Assembly (NCBI GenBank): GCA_945921355.1
Contig: CAMEKM010000003.1
Span: 38,451-102,450 of the forward strand
DNA from: an uncultured Bacteroidales bacterium
GTDB lineage: Bacteria > Bacteroidota > Bacteroidia > Bacteroidales > Paludibacteraceae
Reading direction: 5' to 3'
DNA length: 64,000 nt
Every line of letters starts with the position of its first letter. Position 1 is the first letter of the stretch. Positions 44,695-51,630 of this stretch are shown in pieces. Both the position numbers and the translations under genes were made by a program. Below the pieces are notes generated by a model that made no database searches, had not been told where the DNA came from, and worked only from the letters and a program-made list of their open reading frames with translations.

Positions 44695-44753
44695 ATTTTG
44701 ATTGAAAATCGGAAGTACAACTTCATATTTTGATTGAAAATCGGAAGTACAAC
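44695..44753. repeat. 27-bp direct repeat, two copies with 32-bp period
   Basis: ATTTTGATTGAAAATCGGAA plus GTACAAC occurs at 44695-44721 and again at 44727-44753. Each copy can encode LIENRKYN, which resembles the N-terminus of DUF4143-type ATPases. Confidence 0.85.
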
Positions 44754-45008
44754 CATATATTTCAGGGATCCGAGGTGGACGCTGTGATTACTAATCATGC
44801 AGGTGCCCCCATATTAGCAATAGAAATCAAGTCAGCACAAGAAATCATGCGTAAGCATTTGAAGGGATTGCATGCTTTCCATCAAGAGTATTCTGACTGT
44901 CCTTTGCTGTGCGTCAGTCTGGATAAGTTTAATCGCGTAAGTGAAGGTGTACGAATTGTGTACATCAACGATTTCTTAAAACATTTGTGGGCAGATAAAC
45001 TTTTCTAA
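44698..45008 (+). pseudogene. Remnant of a DUF4143-type AAA ATPase (N- and C-terminal pieces)
   Basis: The only open reading (TTG 44730, 92 residues) joins LIENRKYN, typical of the beginning of these ATPases, to SEVDAVITNHAGAPILAIEIKSAQ, the PD-(D/E)XK-like end of DUF4143. The whole ATPase core, with Walker A and B, is absent. The beginning is duplicated by the 27-bp repeat and out of frame in the first copy. An intact-looking promoter stands just upstream. I read it as a gene collapsed by internal deletion. Confidence 0.7.
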
Positions 45009-45254
45009 CACCAAGTGTTGTTCACTACAAATTTCGTACCACAATAGATAGAACTATTCAATCACTTTTTCTAATTCCCTGCTGGTTTCGGGATCACCGT
45101 AGGAGATTCTAGGACATCGGTGGGCTTTCGGTGGCAAGTTTTAATCAAACTGCAAGTTCTCTTCGGGCTACGCGACCACTTCGCGACCACTGTAGCACAT
45201 CTGTGGCTTCTTTGTGTCCTATCTGTGGGCTAAATGTGGTTGCTGTATGTATAA
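45009..45254. other. Intergenic stretch with degenerate words, no gene
   Basis: No coding or RNA signature. Near 45170-45240 loosely repeated words occur (GCGACCACTTCGCGACCACT; ATCTGTGG twice). Confidence 0.5.
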
Positions 45255-46247
45255 TTACTCGAATAGATTCAAATAATTGATATGTCCATGTAGTGGGTCA
45301 CGATTATCGTTTTCACCTGTATTGATAACCTGTGTAACAACTGTTTCGTGTGGAAATAGCGTTCGGAAGTATTGCAAATTCTTATAGAAATCGGTATGGA
45401 TATTAGCAGATAACTTTATCTCGTATGCTGAGAGGTTAATGCCATCTTCCTGAATCAAATCCACTTCGTGCTGACCTTTATCACGATAGAAATAGATATT
45501 ACTATCCTGTCCTTGATTGCATTGCTGTTTCAAAAATTCACATACCACCATATTCTCAAATATCTGTCCTCGCAATGGGTGTGTTTCTACTTGTTGAGCA
45601 GTCTTTATGCCTAACAAAAAACATACGAGCCCTACATCGTAGAAGTATATTTTTGGAGTTTTAATGAGGCGTTTATTGATGTTTCGATAAAATGGTTGCA
45701 GCCTAAATGCGATATACGATGCTTCCAACACATTCATCCATTCCTGTATTGTGGGTATGGATACTCCGAGTTCGTTTGACATACTCTGTGCATTAAACTC
45801 CGTGCCGATTCGCGAAGCACACATGATGACAAAGCGGCGGAACTCTGAGAGATGGCGTATCTTCAGCACTTGCTGAATATCGCGCTGAATATATGTAGAA
45901 AAATATTGGCGATAGATGTCTTGTGGTGGAATATTGTGTGCCCACACAGCAGGATAGAATCCGCGCAAAAGCATCTCGTATAACTCTACAGAACGGTCTT
46001 CTTTCGTTAGCTCGTTGATAGCGAATGGCAGCAATGTAAGCATAGCTGTTCTTCCTGCTAATGATTGAGTAATCTTTTGCATGAGTAGAAAGTTGTTGCT
46101 GCCTGTAAGTACGAAGTGTGCATCGCTGTATTCATCTACAATCACTTGCACCACAGAGAAAATCTCTGGCATATTTTGCACCTCATCTATAATCAGTCCT
46201 TTGCGATATTTCTGTAATTGGACAAATCTAAAGTAGTACTTAATTTT
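45255..46247 (-). pseudogene. N-terminally truncated AAA ATPase with DUF4143 domain
   Basis: About 330 residues remain. Near the start is Walker B in GLIIDEVQNMPEIFS, followed by the sensor-like FVLTGSNNFLLM, a winged-helix segment and the C-terminal HEVDLIQEDGINLSAYEIKLSA nuclease-like motif. The usual N-terminal 40-60 residues with Walker A are missing; the reading frame instead runs back into a promoter box at 46252-46259. No ATG is suitably placed, so the exact 5' boundary is unclear. Families of this kind often accompany DUF4143 domains as accessory or defence-like ATPases of unknown role. Confidence 0.7.
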
Positions 46248-46251
46248 CGGA

Positions 46252-46283
46252 CAAAGGTACAATAATTATCTGATATACACAAG
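46252..46283 (-). promoter_or_regulatory. Promoter fused to the truncated ATPase
   Basis: Minus-strand CTTG (46283-46280) and TACCTTTG (46259-46252), spacer 20 bp. It lies only a few bases before the truncated coding region. Confidence 0.65.
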
Positions 46284-46332
46284 TATATGCTACAAAAAAA
46301 GTATATTTTTTGTACTTTTTTGTTCAAAAAGC

Positions 46333-46446
46333 ATGAAATTTGGCGGAATAAGTGCTTTAGTCATAGACGAAATTTGGCTGACAGTGCCCTTCGAAATCAC
46401 TTCATTACCACTGCGAGGTTCAGGAGTGGTTGTTCGGAGGAATTAA
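46333..46446 (+). CDS. Small ORF of doubtful status
   Basis: A 37-residue ATG-initiated reading (MKFGGISALVIDEIWLTVPF at its start, ending RGSGVVVRRN). No promoter, ribosome-binding site or family is evident. It may be a fragment of a lost gene. Confidence 0.2.
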   Translation: MKFGGISALVIDEIWLTVPFEITSLPLRGSGVVVRRN

Positions 46447-46474
46447 CCTAGAATAACGGCATTTAGAGAATCAT

Positions 46475-48361
46475 CTATAGGTAGTATGCTGCTATATTCG
46501 TACTATCTGTGTCTGCACAATAATGTCTAAAATAGTCACTACGAATCATTAAATCTGATAAACGATATGCTTCTTGTTCAGTAATTGGTCTATTATTTCG
46601 AGCTACAGAATCTAATAGATTTACGCCAAAACCCTTCCAATAGTAGTCTTCTGCTCCGATTAGGTGGATGATAGTGGGAAAAATATCCATTTGATAGCAT
46701 GTATCAGTAACATGTATATTTCCTTGAATATTAGGAGAGTAGATGATTAACGGAGTGAAGGTTTTGCCTGCTTGGAAGTTAATATCATTTGCTTGAGCAT
46801 ATTCTGTCATGTCAGAGAAAGTATTAGCATCACGGAAGATAGTATGATCTCCAGTAATAACTATCGTTGTGTTGTTTGCCAAAGGACTATTCAATATACT
46901 ATCAACTAAAATACCTATACATGAATCCGTATAATGAAGGCAATTGAGATATGCAGACATAATTTGTGGCATAGTCTCAATTTCATGCATAGTATGCTCT
47001 ACTCCATACATAAATGGGACATGTGAGGTAATTGTTATACCAAGTACACAAAAGGAAGGACCACTTTCAAAAGAATAGTCTAATACATTATTTATTACAT
47101 CCACATCCCGCCATACTTCACCTATTTCAGGTTCTATTAATTGAAGAAATTCATAACTTTGGGTCATTTGGGTTTGCTCCCATGCCCCTTTACTTGGATT
47201 TATAATGGCAGAATTAGAATACATATGAGCGAAATTAGGATAAACGTTTTTTCCATATAACTTACATGTTGCTCCACTTGTAATCGGCAAAAGTCCTGTA
47301 ACCCCTATCATTTGTCCATCAGCTGAATTGCCATGTCGAACTTGTGATATAATTTTATCCGCATATAGTACTTGATTGGATTGAGCGAAGCGGTGCAAAT
47401 TAGGCATCATCATTTTATTCTCAATCAGCTCTAAGGCCCATGATTCTAAACTCTCAACAAGAATGTATATGATATTAGATTGTTCTATCTGTTTAGTTGT
47501 ATCATGATTGATAGACTTGATATAGTTCTTAATATCAGCCTCTATTTCTTGAGATATTTTTATTGTATTATTTTTCTCCATATTATGTATTTGGTACAAT
47601 AACATTGCAGGGAAATAGGAAATTATCGAATTATTATTAATATAGCCTTTTACCCACCAATCTCCTTTTTCTAGCCATGCTCCTCCTATTATTACATCTT
47701 TATAGAAATTGCCAAAAGGAAAACAATATTGATATTGTATTCGCGTTGTCTGCTCCACCAATTGTCCTTTATTAGGTTTACCAAACTTATCATAATTTAT
47801 TTTTTGATACAAAAAATTTGTTAGAGATGCCCACAAAAATGCAAACATTATCATTAAGACAGTTATGATTGTATATCTTTTTGTTGTGGAAAAAATTTTA
47901 GTTAAGCAAAAAATGGCAATATAGATTCCAGTTATAAACAAAAACATCATAATGTCCCATCCCATATACGCTTGCAAAGAACTCCAGAAGCCATCCATAT
48001 TACTTGCCATAAATATCATATCAAACGTTAGGAAAAATCCATTCGCTTTGAAATAAAATAAATTGGCAATGCACCATATATCTAATAATAAATTTATAAC
48101 AATGGTCCAATATTGGCGTTTTGTGATAAAAACAAAAGCAGATAAAAATAAAACAGGAACAAGTTTTCCGCTCCAAAATGCGAAGAACGCAAGAGGCGCT
48201 TTCCATAATGATGAAAATAGTATGGAATGCATTGTCGTCCAATGAAATACCATCGTCTTGATAAACAAGGTCAAGGAAAATAGGATGAATAGCAGCCACT
48301 TAGTGCGATTGCCATAAGTTAGCCAAGAACGTAAATTCGATAGAGCGGATGTGGTTTGCAT
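46475..48361 (-). CDS. LTA synthase-like membrane sulfatase/phosphoglycerol transferase
   Basis: Membrane enzyme of 628 residues with about five N-terminal membrane segments (within 20-180) and a periplasmic alkaline-phosphatase-superfamily domain from about residue 290. Metal and catalytic sites are suggested by YILVESLESWALE, by the Thr-containing SGATCKLYGKN and by ITGDHTIF. Family members transfer phosphoglycerol or phosphoethanolamine to surface glycans or lipids. The gene stands alone on its strand, just downstream of the ncRNA terminator, with no clear promoter of its own. Confidence 0.87.
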   Translation of the reverse strand: MQTTSALSNLRSWLTYGNRTKWLLFILFSLTLFIKTMVFHWTTMHSILFSSLWKAPLAFFAFWSGKLVPVLFLSAFVFITKRQYWTIVINLLLDIWCIANLFYFKANGFFLTFDMIFMASNMDGFWSSLQAYMGWDIMMFLFITGIYIAIFCLTKIFSTTKRYTIITVLMIMFAFLWASLTNFLYQKINYDKFGKPNKGQLVEQTTRIQYQYCFPFGNFYKDVIIGGAWLEKGDWWVKGYINNNSIISYFPAMLLYQIHNMEKNNTIKISQEIEADIKNYIKSINHDTTKQIEQSNIIYILVESLESWALELIENKMMMPNLHRFAQSNQVLYADKIISQVRHGNSADGQMIGVTGLLPITSGATCKLYGKNVYPNFAHMYSNSAIINPSKGAWEQTQMTQSYEFLQLIEPEIGEVWRDVDVINNVLDYSFESGPSFCVLGITITSHVPFMYGVEHTMHEIETMPQIMSAYLNCLHYTDSCIGILVDSILNSPLANNTTIVITGDHTIFRDANTFSDMTEYAQANDINFQAGKTFTPLIIYSPNIQGNIHVTDTCYQMDIFPTIIHLIGAEDYYWKGFGVNLLDSVARNNRPITEQEAYRLSDLMIRSDYFRHYCADTDSTNIAAYYL

Positions 48362-48395
48362 ATCAATTTTGTGTTAATGTTTCACAACATGACAC

Positions 48396-48429
48396 AAAAA
48401 AAGCGGGACTGCACTGTTGCTGTTCCGCT
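48396..48429 (-). terminator. Intrinsic terminator of the ncRNA
   Basis: On the minus strand AGCGG (48429-48425) pairs with CCGCT (48406-48402), followed by seven T residues (48402-48396). Confidence 0.75.
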
Positions 48430-48691
48430 ATCTGAGGCCCTGGAATTGCCTTTAACTCTGAACAAGCAACACCGAAGCCCACGCCGATATGTACGTATAT
48501 GCACACACCTCAAACAAGTGTGTACAACAAGGATATACATATCCCGAGGACATCAAAATGCTGCAATGTCTTGGAGTTATTTAGAATTTTCCAGGTTCCA
48601 GATAGCCAAGAGCATAGCGCGTTTTAACGCCTTTATTATGTCCTGTAACTACCCACCCGAAAGACATAATCCCAAGGCGTGGGCTAATTAC
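48396..48691 (-). ncRNA. Candidate structured non-coding RNA (about 295 nt)
   Basis: A strong promoter (48697-48728) starts a transcript without an ORF. Near its 5' end GCCCACGCC (48684-48676) can pair perfectly with GGCGTGGGC (48485-48477), closing a 208-nt domain that holds further stems such as ATTATGTC/GACATAAT. An intrinsic terminator ends it. The layout, a closed rod-like RNA with its own promoter, recalls 6S-like RNA and the Bacteroidales-1 RNA motif, but I cannot confirm either. It does not show the hallmarks of tmRNA, RNase P RNA or SRP RNA. Confidence 0.65.
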
Positions 48692-48696
48692 GGGTG

Positions 48697-48728
48697 CAAA
48701 GGTACAACAAAATTTGCAAGTGTGCAAA
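48697..48728 (-). promoter_or_regulatory. ncRNA promoter
   Basis: Minus-strand TTTG (48728-48725) and TACCTTTG (48704-48697) with a 20-bp spacer. Confidence 0.85.
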
Positions 48729-48743
48729 TTTTTAAGGGGAAAA

Positions 48744-48813
48744 GTGAAATGTGTAGGGTGTAAAGTGTAGCGTGTAGGGTGTAAAGTGTAGAGCGTAGCG
48801 TGTAGGGTGTAGA
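48744..48813. repeat. Ten-unit heptad array
   Basis: 7-bp units GTGAAAT, GTGTAGG, GTGTAAA, GTGTAGC, GTGTAGG, GTGTAAA, GTGTAGA, GCGTAGC, GTGTAGG, GTGTAGA. It is the longest such array in the window and lies just upstream of the ncRNA promoter. Confidence 0.9.
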
Positions 48814-49034
48814 GGCGGGGGATACTCGGCGAATGAACGCCGAGAGATAGGTAGCAAAGTACGGGGAAAGTATTGGATGATAATGGATTGGTATCGAAGT
48901 GGTAACGAGGTAGTTTCGAGAAAGAAAGCGGAAAGAAACTAAAAAAAAGCTTTGCAGGAGCCCTATAAACTGCCACTCCACATAGCCCAAATACATAGAA
49001 AACGAGCCTAAAAAATAAACTTTTTGCTCTTTTT
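48814..49034. other. Intergenic stretch without a gene
   Basis: No gene seen. A small hairpin CTCGGCG-n4-5-CGCCGAG lies near 48826-48844. Confidence 0.5.
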
Positions 49035-49066
49035 TTTGTGTTTATGCGTTTTTTTTTGTACCTTTG
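49035..49066 (+). promoter_or_regulatory. deoD promoter
   Basis: TTTG (49035-49038) and TACCTTTG (49059-49066), spacer 20 bp. Confidence 0.85.
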
Positions 49067-49084
49067 CCGCTGAAATTGTATATC

Positions 49085-49105
49085 ATTCATAATTTATAAA
49101 TTCAA
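49085..49105. repeat. Heptad array in the deoD leader
   Basis: 7-bp units ATTCATA, ATTTATA, AATTCAA, ending one base before the deoD ATG (49107). Confidence 0.65.
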
Positions 49106-49106
49106 A

Positions 49107-49817
49107 ATGACTATGAATACACCTACACCACACATCGGAGCACAGTACGGCGAAATAGCCGAGACCGTCATCATGGCAGGTGATCCACTGCGCGCAAAAA
49201 TGATGGCAGAGAAGTATCTGGACAACCCAGTACAATTCAATAATGTACGCGGTATGCTCGGTTTTACAGGCACCCACAACGGTAAACGCGTGAGCGTGAT
49301 GGGACACGGCATGGGAATACCATCCATCGGTATCTACAGCTACGAACTCTACAATTTCTATGGCGTGAAAACCATCATCCGAGTAGGTAGCGCAGGTAGC
49401 ATACATCCTGACCTGCACATCGGTAACCTCGTGATAGCACAAGGCGCATGCACCAACAGCAATTATGCTGCACAATACGAGTTGCCTGGCACCTATGCTC
49501 CTATCGCAGACTTCGACCTCTGCCGCCGTGCAGCAGAAGCATGCGAGCAATTTGGCTACAAGTACAAAGTGGGTAATGTGTTCTCATCCGACACTTTCTA
49601 TACCGAAAATGCCCACAACGACAAGTGGATGAACATGGGCGTATTAGCCGTTGAAATGGAAGCACCTGCGCTGTATATGAACGCAGCACGCAGCGGCAAC
49701 AAAGCACTCGTGATTTGCACCGTGTCCGACAATATCCTCACAGGCGAAGCGACTACAGCTGAAGAACGACAAAACAATTTCACCCACATGATGGATGTAG
49801 CGTTTAGTCTGGTATGA
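49107..49817 (+). CDS. deoD: Purine nucleoside phosphorylase
   Basis: Hexameric DeoD-type phosphorylase of 236 residues in purine salvage. IGAQYGEIAETVIMAGDPLR, the phosphate-binding RVGSAGSI, and VEMEAPALYMNA are signature stretches. ATG 49107 or 49113 could be the start. It overlaps the next gene as ATGA. Confidence 0.95.
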   Translation: MTMNTPTPHIGAQYGEIAETVIMAGDPLRAKMMAEKYLDNPVQFNNVRGMLGFTGTHNGKRVSVMGHGMGIPSIGIYSYELYNFYGVKTIIRVGSAGSIHPDLHIGNLVIAQGACTNSNYAAQYELPGTYAPIADFDLCRRAAEACEQFGYKYKVGNVFSSDTFYTENAHNDKWMNMGVLAVEMEAPALYMNAARSGNKALVICTVSDNILTGEATTAEERQNNFTHMMDVAFSLV

Positions 49818-50773
49818 GGTTATTAGCAATTATTGGACTATTGGCTATAGGCAATGGGATATGGGCTCAGCAACGTTGGACTGAGCCTATTCCATATGGT
49901 GATATGGACCAATGGCAAGTGCGTTATATCAAAGAGAGTAAACTGCTTGGCGGACAAACCAAGACACTCTATGCCATCGCTCCTACGGACACCGTGCGCG
50001 AGAACAAAGCATACGTATCAGCCGATGGTAATCCGTGGGGATGCAGTGCTACCTATGCCAAATTCATGGGCATTGAGACTGCTATGGAAGGCTCTGTGGT
50101 GCCCGAAAGACGCGGATATGGCTACTGCTGCCGAATGAGCAACGTGCTATCACATGTGAATATAGGCGACATCTACGCCATGGTATCAGGCACCATCTAC
50201 ATGGGGCAAGCACTCGAACCGCTCGGCATCACTGCCAAAAGCAAACCATACACCGCTATCGACTTTGGTACACCTTTGACCTCCCACCCTACGGCACTCA
50301 TGCTTGACTACAAAGCCAAAATAGCCGATGCCGACAGCCTCATCACAACCGAGAAAAACAAACCACAAGTAGTAGCTGGACACGACTGCGCAGTGATATT
50401 CATCTATCTACAATATCGCTGGGAAGATCCTGAGACTGGATGCATCTATGCAAGACGCGTGGGAACATCATACGAACGCATATGCAGCAGTGTTCATGAA
50501 TGGGTAAACAACCATGAAATACCCATCCGATGGGGCAACATCACACAGTCGCCCGACTACCAATCCTACGAAGGGCTCAACCAACGCGCTATGATGACGC
50601 GCAACTCCAAAGGCAAGATGGTGCGCATCGAAGAAGTGGGCTGGAGCCTTGATGAACCCACGCATATCGTGATGTATATCTCGTCCAGCGATGCAGGCGT
50701 ATTCCGAGCCTACGAGGGCAATACGCTTTGGGTGGACAACCTAAGATTTGTATATGAAAAAACAGAGCAATAG
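49814..50773 (+). CDS. Exported PCMD-type protein
   Basis: Secreted or periplasmic protein of 319 residues with a signal peptide ending near AQQ (residue 20). The C-terminal part, with VMYISSSDAGVFRAYEGNT and LWVDNLRFVY, matches the PCMD (putative carbohydrate metabolism domain) family common in Bacteroidetes. The N-terminal half has WTEPIPYGDMDQWQVRYI. Function is unknown. It is translationally coupled to deoD, an odd pairing for an exported protein. Its stop codon lies in the downstream terminator. Confidence 0.75.
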   Translation: MRLLAIIGLLAIGNGIWAQQRWTEPIPYGDMDQWQVRYIKESKLLGGQTKTLYAIAPTDTVRENKAYVSADGNPWGCSATYAKFMGIETAMEGSVVPERRGYGYCCRMSNVLSHVNIGDIYAMVSGTIYMGQALEPLGITAKSKPYTAIDFGTPLTSHPTALMLDYKAKIADADSLITTEKNKPQVVAGHDCAVIFIYLQYRWEDPETGCIYARRVGTSYERICSSVHEWVNNHEIPIRWGNITQSPDYQSYEGLNQRAMMTRNSKGKMVRIEEVGWSLDEPTHIVMYISSSDAGVFRAYEGNTLWVDNLRFVYEKTEQ

Positions 50774-50794
50774 AAACGGTCTATTGCTCTGTTT
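50760..50794. terminator. Bidirectional terminator between the PCMD gene and kdsB
   Basis: Arms AAACAGAGCAATAGA (50760-50774) and TCTATTGCTCTGTTT (50780-50794) with a 5-nt loop. Confidence 0.9.
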
Positions 50795-50806
50795 GCAAAT
50801 AATCTA

Positions 50807-51613
50807 TTATTCGGATTTCTGTAGATATTCGACTGCTCTCGCAAGGTCTTCGGGCGTGTCAATACCGATAGAGAAAGTTTGACATTCTGCCACCCGAATT
50901 ATCAGTCCGTGCTCTAACCAGCGCAACTGCTCCAAGCACTCCATCTGCTCCAATGGCGAAGGAGCCAACTGCGTGATGCGCATGAGCACATCTGCACGAT
51001 AAGCATACATACCGATATGGCGATAATAGCGACCACGTTGCAGCCACTCCGCCTGCTCCACTCCACGCAGATAAGGCACTACGCTACGCGAGAAATACAT
51101 TGCTCGACCAGTATCCTCCGTATCGCATTGCTTCGCCACTACTACCTTCACGTAGTTTGGATTGCTGAGTTCATCCCACGTGCTCTCCGCCGCAAAAGGA
51201 TGCACCAGCGTAGCAATATCGGTCTGCTCATTAGCAAAGCATGCCATCAATGAGCGAATCTGAGAAGGCTGAATAAAAGGCTCATCGCCCTGAATATTGA
51301 CTACAATAGTATCGTGGTGAGAGGTAAGAGGCGAAAGGTGAAAAGCAGGATCAGCACAATAGAGTTGATAGGCTTCGCAGATGCGGTCAGTACCACATTG
51401 ATGCTCCGCAGAAGTCATATACACTTGTCCACCAAACGAACGCACACACTGATAGATACGCTCATCATCCGTGGCAACAATCACAGTATCAAGCACTTTA
51501 CTCGCTTGCTCATATACACGCTGAATCATAGGCTTACCGCCTAAATCTGCCAATGGTTTTCCAGGGAACCTTGAGCTGGCATAGCGTGCAGGTATGATAC
51601 CAATGAATTGCAT
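50807..51613 (-). CDS. kdsB: 3-deoxy-manno-octulosonate cytidylyltransferase
   Basis: Activates Kdo as CMP-Kdo for LPS inner core or capsule, 268 residues. IPARYASSRFPGKPL at the N-terminus, QCGTDRICEAY and NIQGDEPFIQP are signatures. A 7-bp repeat array at 51316-51343 encodes an additional FHLSPLTSHHD loop just before the IQGDEP motif. It lies 17 bp behind wzc on the same strand and is the last gene of that operon. Confidence 0.95.
   Translation of the reverse strand: MQFIGIIPARYASSRFPGKPLADLGGKPMIQRVYEQASKVLDTVIVATDDERIYQCVRSFGGQVYMTSAEHQCGTDRICEAYQLYCADPAFHLSPLTSHHDTIVVNIQGDEPFIQPSQIRSLMACFANEQTDIATLVHPFAAESTWDELSNPNYVKVVVAKQCDTEDTGRAMYFSRSVVPYLRGVEQAEWLQRGRYYRHIGMYAYRADVLMRITQLAPSPLEQMECLEQLRWLEHGLIIRVAECQTFSIGIDTPEDLARAVEYLQKSE
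51316..51343. repeat. Heptad array inside kdsB
   Basis: Plus-strand 7-bp units GGTGAGA, GGTAAGA, GGCGAAA, GGTGAAA. Confidence 0.8.
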
Positions 51614-51630
51614 CTTATCAACAATGCTAT

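Noticed and set aside
44695..44753. 27-bp direct repeat as a CRISPR or attachment site
   Set aside because: Only two copies 5 bp apart, explained as duplication of the beginning of a broken ATPase gene; no integrase nearby.
45170..45240. Loose ATCTGTGG and GCGACCACT words as a further array
   Set aside because: Spacing is irregular, so I do not count it among the heptad arrays.
48396..48691. tmRNA, RNase P RNA or SRP RNA
   Set aside because: The conserved cores of these RNAs were looked for on both strands and not seen.
38615..48813. Could the short repeat arrays be CRISPR?
   Set aside because: Units are 7-8 bp, contiguous and degenerate, without spacers or cas genes.
48581..49090. Open frame of 169 codons on the minus strand in the ncRNA region
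   Set aside because: It is made partly of the heptad array and crosses the ncRNA promoter; the peptide is repetitive (LHATLYTLHPTRY type).
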